Assembly: GCF_901000735.1 (NCBI RefSeq)
Contig: NC_081551.1
Coordinates: 8,574,101 to 8,638,100, forward strand
Origin: Corylus avellana
Taxonomy: Eukaryota; Streptophyta; Magnoliopsida; Fagales; Betulaceae
Length of the DNA stretch: 64,000 nt
Reading direction: 5' to 3'
The translations under genes and the position numbers were made by a program. Below are positions 46,262 through 55,680 of this stretch, in pieces (positions within the stretch are counted from its first letter, which is position 1; each line of letters starts with the position of its first letter). Below the pieces are notes generated by a model. That model was not told where the DNA came from and ran no database searches. It saw nothing but the letters and a program-made list of their open reading frames with translations.

Positions 46262-48919
46262 AATCTAAGTCGATAGCTTCCTCACTCTCCAACTTCTCCG
46301 CATTACCTGGAGATGATAAAACAATCAATCAGGAACCAGTAGGTACCTTTCTTATCAGGATCTTAGGCCAAACACAAAAAATGGCACCATAACAACTTTA
46401 ACATATATACTAACCAAAATGACATTATTATAATAGAACAAAAAATGCACTAACTACAATTATAAATCATCATCAATGCAATATCTATCTATATATAAAT
46501 ATATATAGATATTCCGACTGGAAAATAATATCCTTCCTTCTAAAATTAGACGCAAACACAATGCTAATGTTTAGTAGTAGAAATAATAACAAATATCATC
46601 GGGGTCACTATCAACAACAACAACATAAAAAACCAATACTAATTCCAATCAAATGAATCACCAAACCAATGAAGAACAAAACATTTTGCAACAAGAGTGT
46701 CCATATATATATTCAAGAAAACCCAAAAAAAAAAAAAAAAACAAATTGCATTACCTGATCCACTCCCCACCGACGATCTCACCACCAAACGGGCTGCAAA
46801 TTCTTTGTCTGGGACATCCTTAACTCGAGTCATATCGGATGAGGACCTCGACTATAACATGGACTCAAGCTGAGGAAAACGTGCCTCATACGAAGTGTTC
46901 ATACTAGCCTCACTCTCAGTTAGCCGCACAGCAACCTGCTCTCGTTGTGCATTTAACAGCGCAGCTATCTCTGCCCTATGCCTCTCCCTTTCAGCTTGCT
47001 ACGCCGCTGTCTGCTCTCCCTGTGTCTCTAGAAGCACATTCATCTCCTGCTTGTGCTTCTCCCGCTCAGCTTGTAGTGCAGCTTCTATCATTTCTGGGAC
47101 ACCAAAGCTCCCAAGAGGTTGTGACCGTGGCGCGACTGGTCTATAGTAGGAGTGGATGCTGCCACGTACAGGTAGTATACCTGCTCCAACTTGGCGAACC
47201 CGACTAGTGTACTCTGGCTTATTGCCGATCCCCCGTGCGTACGCATCGTCGGGTGCCCACCGTATGGTCCCCTCGGTTACAGATCTTGTAGCAGCAGGGT
47301 CAGTGGGAAGCAACTCCTTCGTCCTCTCTTGTAGAGTACACATTAAAAGAAGCAATTATAAATATTAAATTAAAAAACAAAGAAATATACATTAACCAAG
47401 ACATATCGGTTATTAGTAGCATACACATCTCTCCCTGACCAAATCATTTGGATATCCGCCATCCTTCTTCACGTGTGTGTTAATGTAAGACTATGCTCGT
47501 GTTGGCGGAGTCCCGGTATTTATGAGCCACATAAACAAATAAAACATAAACATAATCAACATAAATTATATATATATAACTGATCAAAAAATGCACATAC
47601 TTCTTCACTTCTTCATGTGTAGCCTTGGCATAGCTCTTTGACCCAGTGCAGTGAGGCTCTTTGTTCTTCGACCGGATTCCCTTCATAAATGCAGCGTAAT
47701 CCTACACAAATAACATTGTTAATAACTTAGGCTAACACATTCATTTTAATAAAACTAAACAAAACTCACTAAAATATGTGACTTACTTGATTCTCTTTAG
47801 TACATCATTTCTCCAATAATATATCCACGTCCGTTCTGTTGTACGTAGATAATTGTCCCCCTTTCCTAGCCTTCACTATTGCCAGAGTATCGTCCGACGT
47901 GATGTGAAGACTCTGCTTCAAGTCATACCTCCAAGTTTTATGCTTGTTTCGCATATCAAGGAAAGCGTCCCGTTTTATGGCCGCGATATCGCACTCAGGC
48001 GGGATATAAAAGTGCTTCTGCATATATTCACACGTATATTTATATTAACAATACATCATGTATTTGAGATAAATATATGAATATATAAATAATTATCATA
48101 AATACAATAATATTTAATTATAACATACCATCAATGCATCCCAGATATCTTCCTTCCTACGCTCTGGTACATTCTTCCACTCGCCGCTAATCCTTACATA
48201 AGTACTGCTCCTGACGAACACTCCGGTCATCCATCTAAACTTGGAAGCGCTTTGTCCCACAGGCTGCCACGCAGGGTTATACTCACACACGATCCTCTGG
48301 CCATCGGGGATCTCCCACAACTTGTGACATGACTTGACAATCAAGATATGGTAGCGGGTGATGCCATTTTGATCTACACCTAATACATTAAGGATTTGAA
48401 CAAGTTAGTTACTTATTTAAACTAACTACGTATTGAAATAAAAAAAATATTACGATTTTTTAGCACATATACTTACTTATCGTCCGAACCTTGTTCACCG
48501 CCAATGGGCGTGTAGCGGCATCATCGGAATGTGTCATGCGCGACACCATCCTCATCGCCCACATTGCTATCCAGGGGCTGTGTCTCATCACTATCATCCA
48601 CCTGTGATCCGGTGGGGTATGGGTGCCGCTCGAAATGGCCATGGGAAACGATCCCCAGCTCGCTCAACGTCGTGAAGTCAAGCGTGAAAGGTGTGGATGT
48701 GCTTGGCTCTGGCGGAGTATGCTGAGAATCTACATAAATGTCACCACCAAAGCCCACGTCCTGCCCTGCATGGGTCTACCCTTCCACATGATGTGGAAAT
48801 ATCGGTCTATACCCTTCTGGCTCCATATCAGCCCGAGGGGATGAATGTAACGCATGGGTGCCGGATGTCAACCGCACGGTCGGTTGCCTCTGTGCTTTTC
48901 TCTTTTCCTTGTAACTCAT
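46262..48919 (-). pseudogene. TNPA-like second CACTA protein (Transposase_24 type), nearly intact
   Basis: A counterpart of 5874-8540 on the minus strand and better preserved. ATG at 48919 (MSYKEKRKAQRQPTVRL; codon 10 is CAG here, TAG in element A). Blocks: 48919-48484 (N-terminal, acidic, one stop and one frameshift), 48400-48114 (KLWEIPDGQRIVCEYNPAW), 48023-47790 (KHFYIPPECDIAAIKRDAF, TDVDILLEKW), 47700-47600 (SKNKEPHCTGSKSYAKATHEE), about 47520-47420 (NTGTPPTRA, KKDGGYPND; one stop), 47340-46760 ([20 protein letters not shown], then glutamate-rich coiled coil with a TAG near 46999 and a second stop near 46850) and 46308-46262 (ESEEAIDLD, stop). Introns have GT/AG borders. At least four stops or shifts make a functional protein unlikely. 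Confidence 0.82.
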
Positions 48920-49103
48920 ATCTCCCTCCAAAATACGTTACGAACCGAATTAGTATTTAAAATAAGTAAATATGTAAAAGTATATGTAAAGTAATCACTC
49001 ATTTAAATTTTTAAACATATACTAGTTACTCAATTAATTATATATCATTTCCACAAACTACATATAAATTTTATGGTTAACTTAAAAAGCAATTACAAAT
49101 TAA

Positions 49104-49125
49104 TGTAATTTGTAATGAAAAGTAA
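49104..49125. other. Deletion junction replacing the transposase gene
   Basis: Reading the minus strand, sequence matching element A up to about position 416 (TTTAAGTTTA(A/G)GAAATT) is followed within about 20 bp by sequence matching element A from about 5687 (TACATTAATTTGTAATTG). The filler ACTTTTCATTACAAAT resembles both sides. Relative to element A this removes the whole TNP2 gene (about 4 kb once A's solo LTR is discounted). Confidence 0.8.
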
Positions 49126-49836
49126 TTTCTTAAACTTAAACGAAATAACAACTATTCCAAATGGGGACCATCAATAATGATCATCTATCTAGGCTAGTTG
49201 TTTTCGTATGTTTTTTAGTACCGTTTAGGGCTTTCTTCACACACTTTTTTAATCTTGTTCTTTTTTTTTTCTTTTTTTTTTTCCTTTCAAATTTACATTA
49301 TTTGATGTTGTTTAACCGTTAACATTCTTCATTCACGTTTAGCTTCTATCATTTTTCCCCAAAAGTTCATATATATATGCATTTGTTAGATGTTGGAGAC
49401 CCTAGTTAAATAAAATAAATCTAGCTAGGGTACGAAGTCAATTTTATATATATATATTTTCCTATTATCAAAGTTTTTGGTCGTATAGCATTTATAAGTA
49501 TTAATTGGGCAAAACCTAAACTATATACAAGTCTAAGTTTCATGCATTTATTATTATAAGTTAAATAAATAAATCTAAGCTAATTACTAGTTTCCGGATA
49601 TAACGGATCAAAATTAACCACATGGTTGTTCATATATATATACCACGTGCATACCAAATAACAATCATAACACATAGTACGAATTACTTAATTAATTAAC
49701 AAATTAACAATAAATAACTATCTCAAACAAAGCAAAAATTTAAATAAGTTATATATAATAACATAAATGTGAAATTGTTATATATAATATATATATAGCC
49801 GGCCATATATATACTATGTATACATATGTATTACCC

Positions 49837-49867
<31 letters not shown>

Positions 49868-50088
49868 CGGCCATATATATATAACAAAAAAATTGAAATG
49901 CATATATATAGCTAGCGAGGAACGACAGAGTGAAGCAATTCATGTAAATATATCAATCATCTTGCACAAAACCAAATTCATAATAATTTTCTTTTCAAAC
50001 GTATTACACGAAATTAGCACAAACATCACCCAAACTTGCAACACCAAATCCAAACCAAACAAATATATATATATAACCTTTCCGGATT
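49126..50088 (-). other. 5' leader of element B, no gene
   Basis: 49126-49560 corresponds to bases 1-416 of the window in reverse. 49560-50088 is AT-rich with TATATA tracts and two GGCCGGCC palindromes (49799 and 49865) bracketing a (TA)n run, which together could fold into a long hairpin. No coding signal was found. Confidence 0.6.
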
Positions 50089-50106
50089 CTCCCCCTCCCG
50101 TTGTTG
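50089..50106 (+). repeat. 18-bp direct repeat, left edge of cargo
   Basis: CTCCCCCTCCCGTTGTTG, identical to 55248-55265. Its last two bases overlap the first two of the primer binding site. Flanking bases differ between the two copies except for a following (G/A)TAT. It could be a target-site-like duplication, the end of a viral terminal redundancy, or microhomology used in capture. Confidence 0.85.
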
Positions 50107-50117
50107 GTATCAGAGCC
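50105..50117 (+). promoter_or_regulatory. tRNA-Met primer binding site
   Basis: TGGTATCAGAGCC is complementary to the 3' end of plant initiator tRNA-Met and is the standard minus-strand primer site of caulimovirids and many plant retroelements. It sits about 420 bp upstream of the first ATG of the movement-protein frame (50525), a spacing that fits a viral leader. Confidence 0.85.
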
Positions 50118-50524
50118 ATAAGAGTTCCGATCTCTTTGCTGCTTGATGTACACCCTGTTCTCCTTTGAACCCCCTGAGTATTGTCTTGCTCTTCTCCTCT
50201 TTACTTACCCCCTGTTAACCTTTCTCTGTGTCGAGATCCTAGTTGTTAGACGGTAGTCCACCACCCTGTCAGTTACTGTTGTAAGGAACGGTAGTTCACC
50301 ACCCCGTCTAGTCAGTTTGCAAATCCGTAAGTCCCGTTGAAAAGCCTGGGTTGGCGTGTGAAGGGCAGGTAGTAGGTACTGAGTGTTGGCCAAGGGTATG
50401 TGTGAATAGTTCTGGTTTCAGCCGCTTCGCGTCCAAGGGTATGTGTGGATAGTTTAGCGTCTAGGAAGGACATACTTAGGAACTTTGCCCAGTGTGTGAT
50501 TTTGAGTTTAGTTTGTGTGTCAAA

Positions 50525-51300
50525 ATGTGGAGATCTAATTCTTCTGTTTGTTCTAATTCCAGTTTACCACCTGACGTGGTTAATTTTGAAAATTTTTCTG
50601 TCGAAACTGATACTGATTTTAAATTTGATAAGTGGAATATCCCCAAGCTTAACGCCAAGGATGTTTACACTACTTCATGGTCTAAATCTGTCTTTAGATC
50701 TGAATATTTTGTCAAAACTGTTGAACAAACCTTTGCTGTTACCGGCAAAGATCAAACTATGACCTTATTTAACAAGAAATTCATTAACGATTCTCTTGCT
50801 AAGTTTATAAGTTTTTGCATGTTGGTTCTGTGCAAGTTGCGGTCAAGCCATTGACTCGACTTGGTATTAATACTTCTATTTTGTTATGCTTGCGTGACAC
50901 AAGATTTATTGATTTCAAAACCAGTATTCTTGGAATGATTCAATCATCCTTGTTTATTGGTCCTGTCCATTTTGATGTCTTCCCCAACATTTCTCTTGCT
51001 TTAAATGATATGCATATTTTGAAAGCTTTGACGCTTAATGTTTTAACTTCTGGTTATAATATGGAAGAAGGTAGCAGACCCCTTGCTATCATCTACCGTA
51101 TTTATTAGAAGTTGATGAAGACAAATCTAGATCCACAAGCTGTGATCAAGAATTCAGGTGAATCTACTTTGTTAATTCAAAGTTCTACTCAGAATGCTTA
51201 TATCAAAACTCCAAAAATGATTCGCTGTAATGAGATTGACCTCCCCAACGAGTGGCTTTTGGAAGGTGTTGCAAAACCTTCTCGAGTAGTAAACGATGCC
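50525..51300 (+). pseudogene. 30K-type movement protein of a caulimovirid, frameshifted
   Basis: In living relatives this protein opens plasmodesmata for cell-to-cell spread. The frame opens at 50525 and carries the N-terminal part to about 50850. A +/-1 shift around 50815-50850 moves the continuation into another frame, where the diagnostic core appears (VGSVQVAVKPLTRLG, then an LRDTRF block with its conserved aspartate, and ALTLNVLTSGYNMEEGSRP). A TAG at 51106 interrupts just after IIYRIY, and the same frame resumes to about 51300. Family membership rests on the order and spacing of these core motifs. With one frameshift and one nonsense codon it cannot be made as one protein. Confidence 0.75.
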
Positions 51301-53557
51301 TCTAATCTTGATTACATCCAGCAATACATGGATAGATCTGTCAAAATCAATTTTTCTGATTTAGGACTTTCTAACAGAATTGAAAGACCTCTGTTCGAAA
51401 GACCTCTGTTGGTTAACGAACGAAGGAATTCTTTTGCTGGTTCCACAACCTCAGAAGGATTTCGACGTCGTGATAAAGATGTGGATGAGTCCCTTAACGC
51501 TCCTTCTCCTCTTTGTCCTGTTAACCCTGATTTGAAACTCAAAGGAATTTCTACCGATTCCCCAGTTTCTTCTGCTTTTTACTCTACTAGAAATCATCTC
51601 CAAACGGATGACGAAGGTGGATCTATCTCTCCTTCTGCTTCTGATTTTAATGCTCCTCTTCCCACTGCTCATCATCAGTGTAATGTCATCACTGCAACTG
51701 CTCCCATCAAAGATTTCTTTTTCTATTATTGATTGGCCTGCTTTGTCCAAAGATTTCAGTTCAAAAGAAAATCGTGCTTTAAGACATGCTTACCGTGCCA
51801 AATATTCTGAAAAGGAACAAAATCTCATCAAGGTCAAATGGACTGAGATGATGATTAAGTCCCAAAAACATATTTTGTTTTTTGATTATCTTCAAAAACA
51901 TTTCCCTGTCGATAATGTTTTGAATGTTGTCAAAAATAATTTTGTCAAAGAAGATAAAACTGTTGTCAAATCTTCTCATCCTCCTCTTGAAAATACTCTT
52001 CTTGATGTCAACAAAATTGTTGTTAAATGTTCCCCTTTCAAAACTCATGATAATGATCCTATTACTAACGATAGGAAAATTATCGAATAAAACAATTGTT
52101 GTACCCAATCTCTGCATATTTTAGGACAACAATTGGACCGTATCGAAGAGAAACTTCCCTCTCTCTCTTCTGATCCAAAGGTTTCCTCTGCTCCTTCTAA
52201 AATTGAAAAACCCCTGATTTCTCTCCCTGATTCGAAAGAATCTTCTGGTTTGAAAACGACTTCTCAAATGAACCTTGAGAAAGTCAACAAATTGCTTTCT
52301 GAGTTAACTACTGCTCGTGCTAGTTCTTATGGACAAAATTTTGGTAACAAAAAAGTCTCTTCTTCTGATTCTGAAACTTCTTCTCAAGAATCTACTGATT
52401 TTGACATCAGAGTTCTTGAACAAAACTTTGGTAAGATTGAAATGGAGCCAAAACTCCAAAGCATCTTTGACGGATCTAAACCTTTTAATCTTACAAAGAA
52501 TTTTTATTCAAAAACTACTCCTCCTGATTTACAATTTGAGGAAAGGTTTCTCCAATCCCAATTCTCTGTCTCTGCAAATAAATTATATGAATGGAATATT
52601 GACGGTTTGTCTGAGCAAGAACTGCCCAATAAGATGAATCACATGTCCATGGTTGCTAATGCCTATCTCACTAATCACAATAAAAGCCAAGCTAATATTG
52701 TGGATTTACTTGCTACTGGTTTTTCTGGTACTCTTAGAAATTGGTGGGACAATTATCTCACTGAACTAAGAAGAGATCAGATCAGGAAAGCAGTAAAGAG
52801 TGATGAAGAAGGATTACCCATTTTCAATGAGCAAATTGGTATGGGTGAACCTGATGGTGTTAACTCCTTGATCTATACAATTATCAAACATTTTGTCGGA
52901 ACTTCTTCCAATATCACTTCCCGTATTTCTGATTATTTGAACAATCTTTGATGCCCTACTATGTCTGACTATAGATGGTATCAAGATGTCTTTCTTTCCC
53001 GTGTCATGGTTAGACCTGATAGTCAAAAACCTTATTGGAAAGAAAAGTTTGTTAATGGGTTGCCTTCATTATTTGCTCACAAAGTTAAAGATGAATTGAT
53101 CAGTTCTGACACTGGTTTCATTGATTTTGAAAACTTGACTTATGGTGATTTGTTTTCAACTGTCAAAAAACTTGGTATTAAGATGTGCATCGATCAAAAG
53201 ATGATCAGACAGCAGCTTAAAAAGGCCAAGAAAGCTAAGTATGAAATGAGAAATTTCTGTGAACAGTTTGGATTACCTCCTATTGCTCCTTCCAGAACGC
53301 AAAGGAAGAAATCTAAAGCTTTCATGAAATCACCCTCTCCATATTACAATAGTAACAAGAAAAGAAAATTTAATAAACCTAAATTTTCTAAACCTCATCC
53401 TAAATGGAGTAAAGAATCTAAATTTGAAAAATACATTTCAAAAAATAAATGCTTCAACTGTGGAGAAACAGGACACTATGCTGACAAGTGCCCAAAACCT
53501 CTCAAAAAGATTAAAAAAGAGATTAATGCTTTAAACATCAATGACGATGAAAAGTAA
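51301..53557 (+). pseudogene. Capsid-like (gag) region with CCHC zinc knuckle, broken
   Basis: Continues from the movement protein without a separate start, as in polyprotein-type caulimovirids. A frame change occurs near 51700-51730; after it one frame persists to 54733, interrupted by stops at 52088, 52949 and 53555. Features: a serine/proline-rich linker (51400-51690), a helical charged block (about 51770-51900), a central capsid-like part (52540-53150, with NWWDNYLTELRRDQIR and PYWKEKFVNGLP), a lysine-rich stretch (53300-53440) and a C-x2-C-x4-H-x4-C knuckle at 53450-53491 (CFNCGETGHYADKC). This knuckle pattern binds nucleic acid in coat proteins and gags. The three stops lie in an otherwise well-kept frame, so decay is moderate. 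Confidence 0.72.
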
Positions 53558-54733
53558 AAAATCTTTAGAATTTTTCAAAACAATGCCTTTTCTGATTATT
53601 CTTCTGATAATGATTTTCTATCTTCCTCTGATTCTAAATATCGCTCTGCTTCTGATATTTCTGCAAATTGTGTCAATTTTGGTTGTACTGAATCTTGCTG
53701 CAACCCAAAAACTTGTTCTGTCTTGACCAAATCAGAAGAACAAGAAGATTTGCATCTTACCCTGATTTCAAAAATTGAAAACCCAGATTTGAAAGAAGAG
53801 TATCTTAAAAAACTTAAGAAACTCATGACCAAAGATGTTGAAAAACCTGTTGGCACGATATCTCTTGAAGATACCTAGAAACGATTTTCAAAACAAAAAT
53901 CCAAGGTAGCTACTATCTCAGATTTGCAGCATGAGATTAGTATCATCAAGAAAGATATTGTTAACTTGCAACTTGCCTTACAAGATGTTAATACTGAAAA
54001 CAAAGATTTACAACAAAAGCTTTTGCTTTTAAATCTTAACCAATGTTTTCCTGGAAGTGTTTCTGATAATGAAACACCTGAGCATGATGATGAGGCTGAA
54101 TCCAATCATAAATCTTTGTCCAATGAAGTTAAGATTGTCAGTATGATCAGTAAACTTGTCCCTCCGAGATGGTATTCAAAAGTCAGAATTACCATTTCTC
54201 CTGATTATGCTTTTGATGTTTTTGCTTTGATTGATTCTAGTTCTGACTTGAATTGCATTCAAGAAGGATTCATTCCTAGCAAATATTTTGAAAAATCCAC
54301 AGAACGGCTGCATTCAGCCAATGGAAGCAAATTGCACATTGATTTTGAGTTAAATAATGCTTATGTCTGTTTCAATAATATTCATTTCCATATTTCTACT
54401 GTTCTTGTCAAAAACATGAGTGAAAGGGTAATTCTTGGGATGCCTTTTCTTGCTTTACTTTATCCATTCTCTGTTAACGAGATTGGTGTTTCAACTGTTA
54501 AATTTGGTGTTAATATTCAAATACCTTTTGCTTCAAAATTTGAAATTGATGTTAATAGGTTGGATATTAAGTTTAGGCAGTCCTCAGATCTAGAGTTGGA
54601 TAAGGACCCTATTACCATTAGAGTTTTGTCTTGCCTAAACACCCCCCTGACGGTCGTGTTTTCCCAGAATTCTTTGTTCATACCTATCCCCAGCACATGG
54701 CGCATATTATTATTTTTGCTTTGCAAAAAATAA
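53558..54733 (+). pseudogene. Retropepsin (aspartic protease) region, active site altered
   Basis: Follows the zinc knuckle in the same frame with one stop at 53876 and ends at TAA 54731. A leucine/glutamate-rich coiled-coil segment (about 53925-54040) precedes the protease. The active-site region reads FALIDSSSDLNCI; retropepsins have D-(T/S)-G, so the glycine (codon 54239-54241) is replaced by serine. The flap and C-terminal motif ILGMPFLALL is present near 54430. No reverse transcriptase motif follows. Immediately after this, the frame gives way to a different open frame overlapping its end (54631 onward). Confidence 0.72.
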
Positions 54734-54820
54734 TTTTGACATTATTTTGCATATATTTTATAAAAGTTTTAACCATTTTGGTTTTAATTACTTTTCTTTT
54801 GAATTTTTGCAGTGTCACTA

Positions 54821-55200
54821 TGGCTAGCAAAAAGGATAAAGAAAAAATTGGTTCAAAAGCTTTGACTATAAAATCAGAGTCCCCCTTTGCTTCTTCCCTG
54901 CCAATTTCCTCTGTTGCCATAACCAACAGATTTGCTCCATTTGCTCCCTCCATTCCTGATTCCCAAATGTCGTACTCAAGTACACTTGCCTCCTCTTATG
55001 ATCCATTTTTTGACAAACCAAAAAATCCCTTCATAAGGTATGATAAAACGTCTGCCTATATGACTCTCCCTTATTCCCAGAACTTGTTCTTTGTCGAACT
55101 TAATCGTTCTGCTTCTTCTAAATCTACCGGAGATATTGCCCTCTCCTATTTTCCCCCAAATTTTCTTGCTTTACTTTATCTTTTGTGGATTCATTCCTAG
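54821..55200 (+). CDS. Small open frame after the protease, unknown
   Basis: An ATG at 54821 opens 126 codons (starts MASKKDKEK, contains ITNRFAPFAPSIPDS and LASSYDPFFDKPKNPF). It is preceded by TTTTCTTTTGAATTTTTGCAG, which looks like an intron acceptor ending 8 bases before the ATG. I do not recognise it; its position, where RT would be expected, suggests the start of another viral frame whose remainder is lost. Its last 14 codons are replaced by a patch copied from the protease (55161-55180 and 55187-55209), so the present C terminus is not original. A protein has not been shown. Confidence 0.4.
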
Positions 55201-55209
55201 CAAATATTT
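55161..55209 (+). repeat. Scrambled patch of protease sequence
   Basis: 55161-55180 equals 54445-54464 exactly (20 bases, TTTTCTTGCTTTACTTTATC), and 55187-55209 equals 54266-54288 exactly (23 bases, starting GGATTCATTCCTAGC). The order of the two pieces is reversed relative to the source. Both source pieces lie in the retropepsin region. Confidence 0.9.
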
Positions 55210-55247
55210 CTCCCCTATCCCCTGCATCTATATGCATTCTGCGCTTC

Positions 55248-55265
55248 CTCCCCCTCCCGTTGTTG
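55248..55265 (+). repeat. 18-bp direct repeat, right edge of cargo
   Basis: Second copy of CTCCCCCTCCCGTTGTTG, followed by ATATATATATATATAT and element-B-type sequence. It marks the apparent end of the pararetroviral segment. Confidence 0.85.
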
Positions 55266-55680
55266 ATATATATATATATATACTTGTGAGGAGCTCTAGC
55301 AGGAGCTAGAAACGGAGGGAGAGAGGACGACGGCCGGAGATCGATGGCAAAGAGATGGCCGGCAGGTTTAGTTGCGGGCGGAGGATCACTAGAATCATGA
55401 GATCGAGAGAGTATACATACGGTGGAGAAGAGAAAAAAAAAAAAAAGAAGCTTAATATTACTCGAGCTTCAGCTATGGTGGAAGAAAGAAAGAAAAACAG
55501 AGAGAAAACAAAGAGAAAAAGGAAAAGTTTGGGCGGTCATGCGTGGTAGCTAGCTTCCAGTTGGGGGAAAGAAAAGATAAAATAAATAAAAAATAAAAAA
55601 TTCAAACGTGCCAGGCCTCTTAATTAAGAGGCATGGCGCGCAGCAGCTGGTCGGGAGAGATGGGATGGGTCTGTGCGGGG
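55266..55680. other. Purine-rich 5' region of element B
   Basis: GGAG/GAGA-rich sequence with A-tracts (for example 55432-55447). A plus-strand frame at 55355-55549 is lysine/arginine-rich low complexity with no domain. On the element's own (minus) strand this would be the promoter or leader. Nothing more can be supported. Confidence 0.45.

Larger units (their letters stand above)
50089..55265 (+). mobile_element. Caulimovirid-like (endogenous pararetrovirus) segment inside CACTA B
   Basis: A cargo block opposite in strand to the CACTA genes. It begins at a tRNA-Met-type primer site and encodes, in viral order, a 30K-type movement protein, a capsid-like region with a CCHC knuckle, and a retropepsin. 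Reverse transcriptase and RNase H, which should follow the protease, are absent. No LTRs were found, which argues for a pararetrovirus rather than an LTR retrotransposon, although a movement-protein-bearing retroelement cannot be excluded. An 18-bp repeat CTCCCCCTCCCGTTGTTG occurs at both edges (50089-50106 and 55248-55265). Two frame changes and several nonsense codons show that it is not functional. The genus is not assigned. Confidence 0.78.

Noticed and set aside
50089..55265. Interpretation of the cargo as an ordinary LTR retrotransposon
   Set aside because: No long terminal repeat is found on either side of the primer site, the movement protein is a caulimovirid feature, and RT/integrase are absent. 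Kept as a less likely alternative.
55355..55549. Basic lysine/arginine-rich frame as a small nuclear protein
   Set aside because: It comes from a GAGA/AAAA-rich low-complexity stretch and has no relative among CACTA genes.
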